NCBI RefSeq assembly: GCF_029784135.1
Contig: NC_073745.1
Span: forward strand, 46,837,116-46,901,115
DNA length: 64,000 nt
Origin: Toxorhynchites rutilus septentrionalis
Taxonomy: Eukaryota; Arthropoda; Insecta; Diptera; Culicidae
Direction: 5' to 3'
The notes beneath the pieces are model-generated. The model saw only the letters and a list, made by a program, of their open reading frames with translations, was not told where the DNA came from and did no database searches. Below, piece by piece: positions 20,354 to 33,473 of the stretch; position 1 is the first letter of the stretch, and each line of letters begins with the position of its first letter. Made by a program: the position numbers and the translations under genes.

Positions 20354-23300
20354 CTGAAACTCGTTTCGAGCAAATATTCGTTATCAAAATAGCAAATTCT
20401 TGTATATTTCACACTTTTTCTTGGTTTATGGATTGTAGGCTCACGACTTTAGATTTGGCCAGAAACCAAAAAGCATCACTTCAACTGACAGCTGTGGGCA
20501 TGACCACGAACAGATGTTTCATCGAAAAGCGCGATCTACGCCGACCACAACTCAATCCCGTGAAAAATACAGCCGCCTCTCACAAAGGACTCGCACTCAA
20601 ACGCAATTCATCGATAGACAAACGCCAGGGTTGTTTTTTTCTCTCTATTTTCTCTTCAAAATGTGCTCAATCGAATTGATGTGGCCAATGGTTCACTGTC
20701 CCGGTGGTTTTCATGCAGCTGATATTTACATCGCGGTGTAGTGAAACCCATATTGTTTTGGGGGTGGGGAAGGTTTGGAATAACAACAGGAATAAAAAAA
20801 CACCTTTTGCCACCCCGGGCGATCGATTCGAAGGCAAGCGTTCCCGAAATTAATCAGCCACGTTGATAAACACTGGTCGGAGCAACTGTCTTCCACTGAA
20901 GAAAGGCGGTTTTCGTAGTTTAAAATAAAGATTAATTCGTTTAGAATAGCTTCATGCCATGGCTTCTGCGAGCAATGTTCACCACATAGCTCGAACGAAA
21001 AAAAAGTGCAGTCCTGGTCCGAACGAAGGAGGGTGATTATCTAAACGGCAGTTTTCTCCCTCTTTTTTTAATCAATTATCCCTTTTCGGTGCATTTGCGC
21101 TAGTAATGGCAAATGATTGGGCAAATGACTTCTGAGATAACAATGTCGAAACGCTGACCCAGTCGGGAGGGGTGGCTGTTAAACGGATTCTTTTTTTCTA
21201 GCCATCTGCAAGGGGTTAACGTCCAGCGTTCTCTTTTTGTGGCAATGGCAAATTCGGATCGTGGATTTGTCGAGTGAAAATATTGATTCATACGGAGTAG
21301 GTGCGGTGGAATCAAATTGAATCAACCTTTATGAGGCAGAAAATTGAACCGAAAACGTGTGGGGCTTATCAATAAATTTACACGTGCTGAAATTTTGAGT
21401 TGTAAAAATGAATTTTTCAGCTGTCGGGTAGACATACAAATAGAATTCATACGAGAACCGCTGTCACCACATGATAAGGATTTCATTTCGCTTTATTGGC
21501 TAAATCGGGTAGTTCGAGCGGAAAACATGCTGATTTATATGTGCGATCGCTTTTCATTTTTTTTCTGGGTTTTGCGTGTTTTTCAGCCCTGGATAGGCGT
21601 CATAATTTGAAAGGAAAACCAAACTCGCTATCAATGAAGAAACCGGTTTCGGCAGTCGCGGGTAATAAATCTTTCACATAAAACGAACCATGAAGGCGAT
21701 TAACGAGCTAGAGAAGAAACGCGCATGGGAGAACTAATCCTCAATGGCAATTTTCAGGATTACAATTTTCCGTTGAAACAAACCACGGATAGAAAAACAT
21801 ACACAATGTCGAAAACATGTGCACGACGATTAATGGTGTTAACTTTGTGTCCTTTCTGAAAGCATGGAGATGCCATCAGCTAGATTGCTAAGAAAATCTT
21901 CGGATCTGTGGCAGGTTTGTTGAAGGAGGAAGGATACGCGTGGGAACGGAGCCAAAAGTTGCTCTAAATTGCAGCAGCAGCAGATTGAAGGTTTGTGGAC
22001 GGGAACTGCCGAAACAGGAGGCAATAGGAAACCAGGGAGGATTGTCGAAGATAATGAAGACAGGCGTTGAAATGGGATAGAATGGTTTTGCTGTATGCTT
22101 TTGAGGCATTACTCGAAAGGATGAGATTATTAGGAGGCCTGACGCAGGCGGTGCTTGTTTCCAACAGCGATGTTTGATTTTTTTCTATAAAGGAGGACAA
22201 TTATGTTGAAGTCAAGATGTTAGATTGATGAACTCGTTCCGCAGGATGTATTATTATGCCAATCGAAAAATGAATAAAGAGTGTTTCGAAATAGAACGAA
22301 TTAAATTAATTCAAATACGGATATATAAAACACCATCTTACCAAATGGGAATCTATTCTGTCATCATTTTCGCAAAAACAATCAAGACGCGAGGCCATCC
22401 AGGCCATCCGGCCAGATATGCTTTTATGCCATCATCGAACCTCTAAATTTCAGCGATGAATTCTGATCAGATACTCACATTTACATAAACGCAGAATTTA
22501 TTCAAACGATTAATCTCAGCTAACCGGAAAGAGCAACATTCGCGAAAAGGTTGCGCATAAAAACGAGTGAACAAACGCTTCAACACCGCTCCAAAATGGC
22601 AAACAAGTTCAGATGAACAAAACGAAATAAAAAAATCCGCTTTGCCGAATCCAAATGTTCGCAAAAGTATTGTTTATGGAATAGGTTACGCCAAAATAAA
22701 AACCACGACATACGCATTTTTATGTTCAACTCATGCTGGGGAACAACACGGAGTTGCTTCCAAAAGCGATTCCAAGTCAGAACGCTTAATTTACACACGC
22801 ACGCGCGTGGTCCTTGAATTCTCGAGCGCTCTTTTTTTTTGTCTGTTTGAATTATCATTGCCATTTTATTCACGTTTCCGCGAAACGTTTGCCTGACTGG
22901 CTGGATGGTGATTGGCTGCGAAAAGCCGCGCAAAAACGCACCGTGCGAAAATGACCCTCAACCGCGCAAACTTGAACAGAGTGTCGCTCTTCGTTCCTCC
23001 CACCCCTCCATTCCGCTTGCCGGCAGATCGCGATCTTGCGTATGCTTCTAGAGAGCCATGAATGAGACCGGTGTTGTTTTTTACGTTGTTATTTTTGGGG
23101 GGTATGTAATCAAGAAGGCAACTGTAATTAATTATCATAGGCGGAGTGGTGGAATGCATTAGCGAAAAGAAGAAACTGTTAAATTGGCACTATTTAAATT
23201 TCCAAGTGGGTACGTAAGAGTGAAGAAACCTTCGAATTTCAAGGTTTTTGATTTCGATCGTGTTTTTTGAAGCCAACATTCGCGATTGATTATCTCTGTT

Positions 23301-23495
23301 CGAATAAATGGATGCCTTGTTTTACATTCTCTATTTGGATGGAAAACACGATTGGAAGAATATTGAAGCTGCCTAGGTTTTTTTTTGTAGAGGCAGAGAA
23401 TAAGGTAATGAATGCGAAATCTTGAAAATCAACAATGCATATCAGATCGCCGGCGATGCTTAATCCATATCGTACCGAGTGTTCGAAAAATTGAA
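20354..23495. other. complex unique-looking sequence without a recognised gene
   Basis: Frames of 60-117 codons occur on both strands but overlap one another and show no domain. Sequence complexity is high and transposon ends are absent. It could be intron or intergenic DNA of a host locus. Splice-like or promoter motifs were not convincing. Confidence 0.35.
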
Positions 23496-23499
23496 CAGC

Positions 23500-23778
23500 A
23501 ACTCTGCTAATTTTCATGGATTTGGGAAGAAACCATCTGGTAATGTCCTATCCCACCCGCCGCATTTTCCAGACATTGCTCCGTCCGATTACTACCTTTT
23601 TCGATCGATGCAACATGGCCTGGTTGACCAGCACTTCTCAAATTTTGATGAGGTCAAAAATTCTATTGATTCGTGGTTAGTCGACAAACCGGCCGATAAT
23701 TTCCGCAAAGGGATCCGTGAATTGCCAAAAAGATGGGAAAAAGTTGGGACTAGCGATGGGCAATACTTTGAATATTAA
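23500..23778 (+). pseudogene. mariner transposase C-terminal fragment
   Basis: From about 23548 the frame reads LSHPPHFPDIAPSDYYLFRS, then MQHGLVDQHFSNFDEVKNSI, and ends KGIRELPKRWEKVGTSDGQY to a stop at 23776-23778. This is the end of a mariner transposase, including the third catalytic Asp in APSDYYLF. Nothing upstream restores the first two Asp residues, so it is a 5'-truncated relic. It differs from the mariner at 5035-8118 and represents another lineage. Confidence 0.75.
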
Positions 23779-23896
23779 ATTTGTAAACATTTTTCCAGCA
23801 TAAAAGATGGGAAATTTTTTTAATTTAAATAAAAAACAAGAAACTTAGTTGGCCGGGATCACCAATATCATGGCATACAGGTCTAACACGTTTGTA

Positions 23897-23897
<1 letters not shown>

Positions 23898-23979
<82 letters not shown>

Positions 23980-23986
23980 CGACATA

Positions 23987-24038
<52 letters not shown>
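23898..24038. repeat. (TA)n tract interrupted by CGCGACATAG
   Basis: About 140 bp of TA alternation split near 23978-23987 by CGCGACATAG. It sits at the 5' side of Helitron-like copy B, the same arrangement as at copy A. Confidence 0.93.
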
Positions 24039-24042
<4 letters not shown>

Positions 24043-24324
24043 ATGTGGAGGTTTTAGGATGCAATAAATGTTTCTATGGTGTTAAGATACTCCTTCCCCC
24101 TCTCTTAGAGGGGGCTGCCGTACAAATGAAACACAAATTTTTGCATTACCCGAGAATTAATCAAGCAAATTAAACCAAATTAGGCATATGGAAACTTTAG
24201 GGTGCAATGAATGTTTCTATGGTGGTTAGATACCCCTCCCCCCTCTCTTAGGGTTGGTTGCCATACAAATAAAACACAAATTTCTGCATTACTCGAGAAT
24301 TAATCAAGTAAATGGGCGGGACGA
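24039..24324 (+). mobile_element. Helitron-like element copy B, 3'-truncated
   Basis: Two tandem monomers of the family ('CATACAAAT(G/A)AAACACAAAT' units) run to ATGGGCGGGACGA, where the usual AGTTTGCCGGGTYAGCTAG end is missing. The 5' end of copy C follows directly. It is almost identical to 35654-35938 of copy D. Confidence 0.65.
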
Positions 24325-25197
24325 GTATATATATATAAATGTATTTCTGTCTGTCTGTCTGATTCTTATGGACTCGGAAACTACTGAACTGATCAACATG
24401 AAAATTGGTATGTAGGGGGTTTTGAGGCCGGAGAAGGTTTTCGTGATAACCCATACGTGGGCACCATACAAATGAAACACAATTTAAAAGGGGCACACAA
24501 ACACAAACTTCTACATAACTCGAGAATCAATCAAGCACAATTTGGGATGTGAGGGTTTTTGGGTATGAGAAATGTTTCTATAATGGTATGATACCCCTCC
24601 CTCCTCATAAAAAGATTACATAAATTTTCGGAAAACTCTGAAGGAAAAAGGGAAAATTCGGAAAATTTAATTCCCATGTGTTCTACAATTACATAGTGAC
24701 TAGTGCTGTTAGTCCATTTGATGTTTGCGCTAGCGAAAATGGTCTTTGTTCGAAACTGGAAATGGATTTTAATATGATGAAACGCACTCCTATATCTTCT
24801 TCTATCTATACCATAAAACAGTATGGCCGAATGTGTTGATAAGAGCAGAACTCGAGGAATGAATTGTCCGATTTAGGGCTGTCTTTATTCTATCATATTT
24901 TCTGTATAATACATTTATTCCATGTAACGGAAAAACATGTTATTCGCAAGTGGTTGAAAAATCTTGAACGAGAATTGTGTCTGGAAATAATATGATATTA
25001 TAATGATGAGTTTTGTTAGAAATACTAGGAATTTTATAGTAAAAAGTAAATTCAACGGGGTCGATTAGAAGATCAATCAATGAACAGTTCTGCGATTGGT
25101 CCCATGAACTTGCTCATAGTAAGAACACGTGAATGTTTGAAGGTATTGATAACAAAAAACAAATTTTGGGCGGGACGAAGTTTGCCGGGTCAGCTAG
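24325..25197 (+). mobile_element. Helitron-like element copy C
   Basis: It starts with a TATATATATAAATGTATTTC-type 5' end followed by (CTGT)n and 'GACTCGGAAACTACTGAACT', and ends GACGAAGTTTGCCGGGTCAG then CTAG (25194-25197) followed by T. The middle (24610-25190) has no tandem monomers but matches copy A. No coding, hence non-autonomous. Confidence 0.65.
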
Positions 25198-25239
25198 TAC
25201 AGTAATAAATATTAAATTCAAATACAACTTATTTTAAAG

Positions 25240-25390
25240 AAAAAAAAAACTATGAGAGGGTTATACCTATGATTAACCGCGAACTTTACGTAAGACTACC
25301 ATTGGGTTAGCAATCATTTGTGTATATGTATTGATTAAAATATTGATTAAACTGATGATTGAATTAAACAATTTTCGAATTCAATTGCAA
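25240..25390 (-). repeat. dispersed repeat with CCTTGCGGTTATAT end (copy 2)
   Basis: On the minus strand it shows the same order as 7330-7560: 'TCAGTTTAATCAATATTTTA', then 'AGTCTTACGT', then GCGGTTAATCATAGGTATAA. Divergence is moderate. Confidence 0.5.
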
Positions 25391-25573
25391 AAAAACCCAA
25401 ATTAGGTCATGTCATACAATGTGATAGATTACGTTATTCGTTGTAAGCAAATCTTACGACTGAAGCTATCCCTTTACGTGTGACATGTGATGCCTTGGTC
25501 ATTTCATCCATTTGTCGAAGAATTCTAGAATATATGAAGAGAACAATTTTCAACAGATCAGTGTATTTTACAT

Positions 25574-26068
25574 AATGTTAGGGGGTCTCCGTAGCCACAT
25601 TGGTTGCGCGTTCGCTTAGTAAGCGATCGATCGTGAGTTCAAAACTCAGGGCCCTCATTGACCATCTTTGTGTTGTTACAGAATAACTACGTCCACGCAA
25701 CAATCATCAGCGATGGAGATCGATCCACGGAAATAAGATCGATTCATCCATACAACTAGCTTTGCTCTACAAGAAACATCGGGCTGCTGTTCTATAAATA
25801 ACTCAACAATGATCAACAACTGTCTCCGCTGTCCGGTCTAACTGGATAATGGAAGAACAGATAGAAAACTTTAACGCCTAAATGGCTACTGTGTAAATGT
25901 GTACCATATGTAATGGTATAGAAGGGAATACTCTAACGTCGAAAATGGCAACTGTGTAATGTGCTAATTATAGATATGATAAACATGTGACATGTACACG
26001 ATTAAAATTCGGCTCTGTTACAGCTAAAATGCTAATGAGCCTAAAATAAACAGAAGGGTTAAAAAAAA
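25574..26068 (+). mobile_element. tRNA-derived SINE, family 1, copy S3
   Basis: Third copy of the family: GGGGGTCTCCGTAGCCACAT head with A- and B-box-like motifs, the same body, and a short A-rich tail. The 13-bp duplication GTGTATTTTACAT lies at 25561-25573 and 26069-26081. Length about 495 bp, with small internal indels relative to S1 and S2. Confidence 0.87.
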
Positions 26069-26244
26069 GTGTATTTTACATTTCCCTCTGAAGTTATTGC
26101 ATATCCCAAGTGTACAGGGTGGCAACATAGAAGTGAAACACGTATTCGAGTGCCCTCGTTGTATTTTCCATCACAGCTTGACAAATATCTGAGCATGTTT
26201 TGAAAGAGTGACGTGTTTACTGTTTATTCGGAATAAACACAGTC

Positions 26245-26610
26245 AGTTTTCAGTTCCGCTCTCATGCAAATTTCAATGGATTCAAATAGAGATAGGGTAT
26301 TGCACCTGCAAGGATTGGCTATCATCGAGATAAGGGGGAAGCTGTCACATCTGAATTCAAGCAGATTATTCGTCTACAGGACCATCAAGCGTTTCAAGAA
26401 TACAGGCACGGTTGTTCTCAAGAAGAAACCTGGTAAAAAACGGAGTGTGCGAACTCCAGCGGTCATCAAAGCAGTGAAGGAACGTTTCCGGTGAAATCCA
26501 ATCCGTTCGACAAGAAAAATGGCGTGTGAAATGAACATGAGTCACACTTCCATGCAAAATGTTAACAAAAAGGATTTTGGATATTCAGCTTTTAAGTACA
26601 ACATCGAGTC
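26245..26610 (+). pseudogene. Tc1/mariner-superfamily transposase N-terminus
   Basis: The frame from 26264 reads MQISMDSNRDRVLHLQGLAI, then RTIKRFKNTGTVVLKKKPGK and a stop. In-frame after the stop it continues NPIRSTRKMACEMNMSHTSM. This is the paired helix-turn-helix N-terminal half of an IS630/Tc1/mariner-type transposase. A candidate left end, CAGGGTGGCAACATAGAAGT, starts near 26116. The catalytic part is absent, the sequence ending in unrelated DNA by about 26610. One in-frame stop (near 26492) and the 3' truncation inactivate it. Confidence 0.6.
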
Positions 26611-26892
26611 TCGCTCGTGGGGTATTTGCATAACGTAGGGCACTAGATCGCTCAGCAGAGTACCGTTTTGTCTCAAATTCCGAACACTTCATTTTTGAAT
26701 GTAAATTTACTGAACTTTTATGTTTTCAATAATTGAATAATAAATACCCTGACATTCTTTGTGGTGTAACAGCAATTCCAAATGAAATCGTTCTAAAAAT
26801 GCAGATTTTTAAAACTTGTATTTTTGATTCCAATGAAAGTGTGTATTCCGTTTGGGTTGGAGGAAATATGAATTTTTCACAGCAATTGGGAA

Positions 26893-28545
26893 TTTTTTGA
26901 CTCAAGCGTAACTTTTGAAAAGGGCGTATCTATTTTAGTAAGAGAAATCTTTGATAATTTATATCTCAAAAACTATGAGTCGTACCGAATTAGTGTCTTA
27001 GAAAGAGTTATAGAGTATTGATGGTTGAGTATGAAAAAAATGTACACTGAGAAAAAAAATAGTACTCTTTTTTTTATTTACAAAACAAAAATTCAATTTG
27101 CAATATCCAAAATACATATTTTTAAAAAAAAAATTCAATTTTTTCATACAAAAAAGAAGTCATGTAGAAAATTCAAAAAATGGGCCCAAGATGGTAAAAC
27201 TATTTTTGACGAACTATGTGGAACATCGAATTTTTAGGAATTTTCGAAACTTCGAGTTTTTGTATGTTAACAATCATGTTTAATCACAATTTATGAATCC
27301 TGATGTTATTTAAAACAAAAAAGGTTATTATCAATATCCTTCTAAATGCAACTATTCTCGAGATATTTAAAAAAATATTTCTAATTTATTGTTTTTTTAT
27401 AGCAAATAATCCCTTATAATATGTTTGTCGTGTTATACCGTCATGTTCATGAAATTTTATGAATTTGCTCATAATTTCCAACAACTTTTCCGAATACATC
27501 ATAATGGTTCATTTTTTGACTCAAGTGTAACTTTTGAAAAGATAGTATCGATTTTAGTAAGAGAAATCTTTGATAATTTAGATCTCAAAAAATATGAGTC
27601 GTACCGAAATAGTGTGTTGGAAAGACTACTCTATAACTCTATTGTTGGCCTGATTTGAAAAAATATACACCTAGAGGAAAAATTAGTACTCTTTTTTTAT
27701 TTACAAAATAAAATTTTAATTTGCGATATCAAAAATATGTATTTTTTATATTTTTTTCAATTTTTTCATATAAAATAGAAGTCATATAGAAAATTTAAAA
27801 AGTGAGCCCAAGATGGTAAAACTATTTTTTTAAGTATCTCAAGAATGGTTGCATTTAGAAGGAGATTGATAATAACCTTTTTTGTTTTAAATTACATCAG
27901 AATTCATAATTTGTGGCTAAGAATGATTGCTAACATACAAAAATTCGAAGTTTCGAAAATTCCTAAAAATTCGATGTTCCACAAATTTTGTCAAAACTAG
28001 TTTTACCATTTTGGACCCATTTTTTTAATTTTATACATGTCTTCTATTTCATATGAAAAAATTGAAAAAAATATAAAAAATAAATATTTTTTGATATCGC
28101 AAATTAAAATTTTATTTTGTAAATAAAAAAAGAGTACTAATTTTTCTTCTCAGTGTATATTTTTTTCAAATTAAGCCATACTCTATAACTCTTTCCAACA
28201 CATTTTTTCGATACGACGCATATTTTTTTGTGATATAAATTATCAAACATTTCTCTAACTCAAATCGATACGCCCTTTTCAAAAATTACGCTTGAGTCAA
28301 AAAATGAACCATGATGATGTATTCGGAAAAGTTGTTGGAAATTATAAGCAAATTCATAAAATTTCAAGAATATGACGGTATAACACGACAAACATATTAG
28401 AAGGGATTATTTACTATAAAAAAACAATAAATTAGAAATATTTTAAATATCTCGAGAATAGTTGCATTTAGATGGAGATTGATAATAACCTTTTTTGTTT
28501 TAAATAACATCAGGATTTATAATTTTTGATTAAAGATGATTGTGT
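26893..28545. repeat. ~615-bp satellite-like monomers in an inverted arrangement
   Basis: A monomer starting TTTTTTGACTCAAGCGTAAC at 26893 repeats at 27512 (spacing 619). The array then switches strand near 27830, and the same monomer runs backwards to about 28545 (TATCTCRAGAATRGTTGCAT at 27835 and 28448, spacing 613). The result is an inverted repeat over 1.6 kb with arms of roughly 700 bp. Sequence is very AT-rich and apparently non-coding. Confidence 0.8.
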
Positions 28546-28589
28546 ATAAATCTAACAAAAAAAAATCGGAAATATTCACATTCTTCTGA

Positions 28590-28985
28590 AATTAGAGATC
28601 AATTTGCCCCCGGTTTACGGTACTCAGTTTTAATTTTGATATACACGTTGAACACATATTGTTGAAATAATCGACGTATGATAATCTGAATACATAAAGG
28701 GATATCTTAGATTGTAGTCTTGAACAACCGCCCTGAAGTGTAGTGTTCTTAGCACGTGTAAGGAGAACATTCTGATCTGCACAAATGCAAGCGGGTACAA
28801 AGTTACCTGCAGTTTGCATATATTTGCAATGCCGATTTCCCCAGGCACCTTGGCTTAGAAGTCTATGTTAGGGAAACAGATTTCGGTGTTAACAAAAACC
28901 CTTCCGACTTGCATATATTTGCAATACCGATTTCCCCAGGCTGCTTGGTTTTGATGTCTGTGTTGGCGAAACCGTAAATCAGACC
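28590..28985 (-). repeat. reverse copy of the ~105-bp monomer repeat
   Basis: On the minus strand it contains two units with TTTCCCCAGGC-type and 'CAAATGCAAGCGGGTAC' segments (plus-strand orientation), about 96-100 bp apart. The flank matches the sequence following the array at 6360-6700. Confidence 0.6.
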
Positions 28986-28989
28986 AATC

Positions 28990-31900
28990 AAAACATGGCA
29001 GTTAGGGTGTTTGAATAACGCTTAACATTTTACAGTTATTCAACCGTCCATCCCACGAAAAATAACATTTTATTAATTGTGATTGATGCGTAAAACATTT
29101 CCTATCAATTGATGCAAATATCTTTCCGATCTATTAAGAAATGTTAGAGTTTTAAGCATTCGATGTCTTTATTTTTTTTCTGCATGTACGGTGTTTAGGT
29201 TTTCATTTCTATATTCTTATTGACAGTTAACTATACATGCATACCTAAACATACTAACATTCATGAGAACAAATAATTCATTTCTCACCATTAAGTGACA
29301 TTTTAGATTTCAATATATTTTATGGGTTTTTCATATTTCCTTTATTGCGAAAGCTTTCCAAAAGTCACTCGAATGAAAATAATATCCACATTTTGCAGTA
29401 GACAGTCTAGACTTATTTTGAACGAAATAATTGCACACTTATCGTTTAATTTCCTTATATCTTTTCCTTAACACCATTTACGAAGTTTAAATTAAGTTTA
29501 AGAGGGTGCTGTCAAATTTTAACACTTTGACGGTCTGTGTTACATTTGTGTGTCTTCAATTTGCTGACGATTTTCAGCCGGAATCACGTTATTTCATCCG
29601 CTGGAATAATAACAGGACAGATCGTATATATTTAATACATACCATCTATTATAAGAAACACCCGCACAGTTCACATTCAATATTGTATATCGTTTGAGCT
29701 ATAGAAAGGAATTATTTCCACGTGCCTAATTTGAATGCTCACATACGATCGTTATCCCAGGATGTATCAATAAATCGAGTTGGTTGAAAAGAATTAAAAC
29801 CTTTTTTCATCATAAATGATAGAATCATGTGGACTCGCATCCGTGATTAATTATTTTATTGACAAAAGGAAGAATAAAAAAACAGTCTCCTTAAATTCCC
29901 TGCTGGGCTCGTACCATGATTGTGTGTGGCTTCTGGGAATTCGATAGTGAAGTAAAATCCTTCGCTTCATTCCGTGGGTTCCTCGATTACATTAGGTACA
30001 ATTATATCGCCCTGAGAAAATGAAAAAAAATAACCTTTTTCAAAACTAATAAAACCCGCATTTCGCTTAGAATAAATGAAGAAAAAAACACACAGAAACA
30101 CAATCATATTATGGCTGATAAAGCGCAACCCTTTTAGCCATTTTGATGCACGTTAACCATCAGTTTGTCTATAATTAACTATCCTTGAGATCCTTCCTGT
30201 TGCATTCCCTATTCGGTCCGGAATTATACCCTGTGAGATCCATCAATTTACGAAACATTTTAACGCATGTTGGAAACCGAGGAATGAACAGAGCAAAGCG
30301 AAAATGCCGCAAATTAAGCACTCCCATTTTATCCCTAGCAATAATTTCCGCAGTCAAAAATCCCTCTCATCTGCCAACTCCGTCTGCTGTAATTTTCACG
30401 GGAGGAGATGCGGATGCAAGGTAGCAATATCATCGATGTTGCAATTATGTACTACACTACTTCCCTTCGCTGTTCGTTCGGGCTCTGGTTTGCGAAGAGA
30501 GTGTACCGCGCGTGAGCAGCAAAATCACCCTAATCAGAACATTTATCCCACTCTTTCTTTCTATGTATCAAGGATGTTTTATTATTGGGAGATACAATTC
30601 CGCTTCGCTGAAAAGGATGCTGTGTGTTTCATACAAGTGCGCAGGCTTGAAATGACGGTGTATGGATGCTATTTATTAATCAGACGAATCACAGCATCCA
30701 ATGTGTTTCATTAGATGACGCCCATCGAGGTGTTTCAAGAGTTTTCACGAAGGGGAACTGTTTGCACATAATGTGCAAATGTAACGCTCAAGGACACTAA
30801 ACTGACTTGAATCTGCCCAAATCATCAAACACATTTGAATGCGAAGTAAATATTCATCATATCCACCGCATGTTTGAAATTTCAAACGCCAATTTCCTAA
30901 ACCCGCCTAGAAACCAAACAAAAATTCGTGATTCGTTCTGTCGTACGTGCACCGGTTTTTGAACAACTCCGCGCCTCGTTTTGTCCTTGAACGCCGACAG
31001 CTCGCGATTTCGCCTTTACATAAAGTTATGCTGCCTGCTCCATTCACCTTGCTTGCGCGGCTGCTGTGTATGTGTACAATTTGCGCACACGATTTTCTGC
31101 TGGCTGTAGGATCAAGGTTGCGAAAAAATGGCGGATCTCAGGGCGTTTGTGTGTTTGCGTTCGGTTCGATAGTGGTTTGACAGTCGTAAATCTGCTTCCA
31201 TGCCGCTTAAATTGCACGATTGGGAAGCTACGGATGATTTGAATTTTGATGATTTGTTCCATGCTGATTGAATACAAGTATATATGATTTGAACATTTTT
31301 ACATAATTTGAAATATATAATTGATTGAAGGATGACTGGAATATACAAAAAAAAACGTGCAGAATCATCTTTTTACATAAAGTATATCCTGTTTCCTAAA
31401 CATAGAGGTGCATTTTCCATTTTCGCATAACGTTTCAAATTTCCTGCTCACCACATTGTAATTCCTGTGAACTCAATAAAGTAGGTTGGAACGATTATTT
31501 TGAGAATTGTTTTGTATCAACTTGAATTTACCATAACTTCGGTGATGAATGTTTAATTCAATTGTAACAAGCCTCATTTGACTATGATTTTTCTTGTTGA
31601 TATGTTATCGTTCGATTTATACGGTCTCCAGTGTTATTCTTAGAGTAAAGAGTGGAAAATAAAAAGACAAATTAATAATTTACATTTTTCTGAGCGAGAT
31701 TCACTGTGTTGGGGGTTCCAGTTTTGTTTGGTTTGGTTTGACAACTTTCTCCGAAACTTCCGTTTTAGGATAGAAGGATTTCTCCCCAACATTTCGGAAT
31801 TGACAAAATCTACTCTTGTAATCGAAATTGATATAACATTGGTAAATGATGTGTTCCGTTCTTTCTATTGTTGCTTCTCGGCAACAGTTTTCGAGTTTTG

Positions 31901-33400
31901 GAGGATGTGGCCACTTTGTAATTTACGTCTCCCTAGTTGGATACCAACAGAAGGTAGTGTAATTTTAACCTAGAGAACTCAAGTCACATCGATCATCGAT
32001 ATCACATGGATTTGTTAGAACAAATACTGAAAAATATATCCCTCGGGCCACTGCGAAGGTAGGCAAAAAGTCTTCCTCCTTGTAAGAAGTTCATTGGCAG
32101 CAATCGTTCCACATCGTTTATTCTATTGATTTCATCGCAAATTGTTCAAGTATCTGGTCAGTTTAAGGTTCAGAATTTCAATAAAGTGTTTGCAAAATAA
32201 CACTACATAAAGTATCATGTAGGTCCCGAGACAAATCAGCACTGTCATGTTGTAATCGAAATGATCCTAACACTTGATTCAGCCAACAGAAATTTCTTTT
32301 ACACCCCAAAAACAACTTGCCAACGCTGGGAAATTATTCAACGCTGAAGAATGCACTTGAGTGCAGGACATGAATTGAGGATCGCTGTGGATGAGTTTCT
32401 GGAGAAATAACATCAACTCTGACAGTCTCATTCATTCGCACAAAATGTTTTATGCATCTTCTACCTGCTGCTGGTACAGGACCCTTTTTGATATAAAATT
32501 CACCTGAACACACGTACCAGCCCGCCGAGGTCCTATCAAAATATAATCTTTTGATTCCTTTTTCATCGCCTATTTCGGAACCCCACATGAAAAGCAGAAG
32601 GACCTCTCCCGCATTACTGCGCGTTCACTTTTGCGTAACAAAGCGCATCTTTTCTGCCTCCGCTTCTTCGTCTTCTTCGACATCGATCGATAAACAGAAA
32701 ATCTTCTGCACCAGCGCTGCAGTCCGTATCAAAACCCAGCAATCAGAATCCCCTTAATTTATTAGGATGACGGACGCGCTAGAACGGTCGTGAATCGCGC
32801 CGAACAAAGGACCAAAACTGGTTATTGCCTTTTCTACCTTTATACCCCTACGCCTCGCGCAAGGGGGAGGGGATAGCTGGGAGGCAGAAGAGATCTACAA
32901 AATGTACGCACTTGCACGCGAGAAACGAATCCGATTACTCAAGGGTAGGTGGAAATGGATAACACTGCCAACAGAGAATCGACGGCTGCGGGGCGAAGGG
33001 ATTGCCAAACGCGGAGCACGGAGCGATGCAAGGGTATGTGTTTGTGGAAGGAATTAATTTTTTGGCAGCCCATGTCGAATAAAATGCACTCCCCGTGATT
33101 CAGGTGAGCTCGGGATAGGGTCGGTTGAAAGGAAAAGAAACGATCTCGTTCGCCGGGAGCCTCTTGCGTGGGAAAGTTGTGGGAAAAAGTCAACCTCATG
33201 TATATTGATCGGTTTGGGACTTATAAGGGTTTTGCAATCATGTGCGCAACTAGTTGCAATGGATTTACTCGGTGGGATTGTGGGAAAATAAACATACCAC
33301 CGGTTGCGTTGGAAGTTTGTGTTATACATTTGACGCTAGTTTTATGTATATTCAGAATGAATTTTCGTATGTTTCGTATGAAACCGTCATAGCGAATACA
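28990..33400. other. complex unique-looking sequence without a recognised gene
   Basis: Many short overlapping frames (60-136 codons) occur on both strands, none with a recognisable domain. Blocks near 30900-31200 and 32820-33300 are less AT-rich than their surroundings. No transposon ends were seen. It may be host intergenic or intronic DNA. Confidence 0.35.
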
Positions 33401-33473
33401 TGCAAGCTGTGATTTCTTTTGCTCGCTTGCATTAGTGTTTGGGAAACCATAGCGGACACAGGCAAGGCGTGAG

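Noticed and set aside
24060..24320. CRISPR-like regular repeats (also 35441-35930)
   Set aside because: Units of 143 bp are adjacent without spacers and lie inside a Helitron-like element in an insect genome.
32551..32757. Ser-rich 68-codon frame
   Set aside because: Composition comes from CTTC/TCG-type low complexity; no start context or domain.
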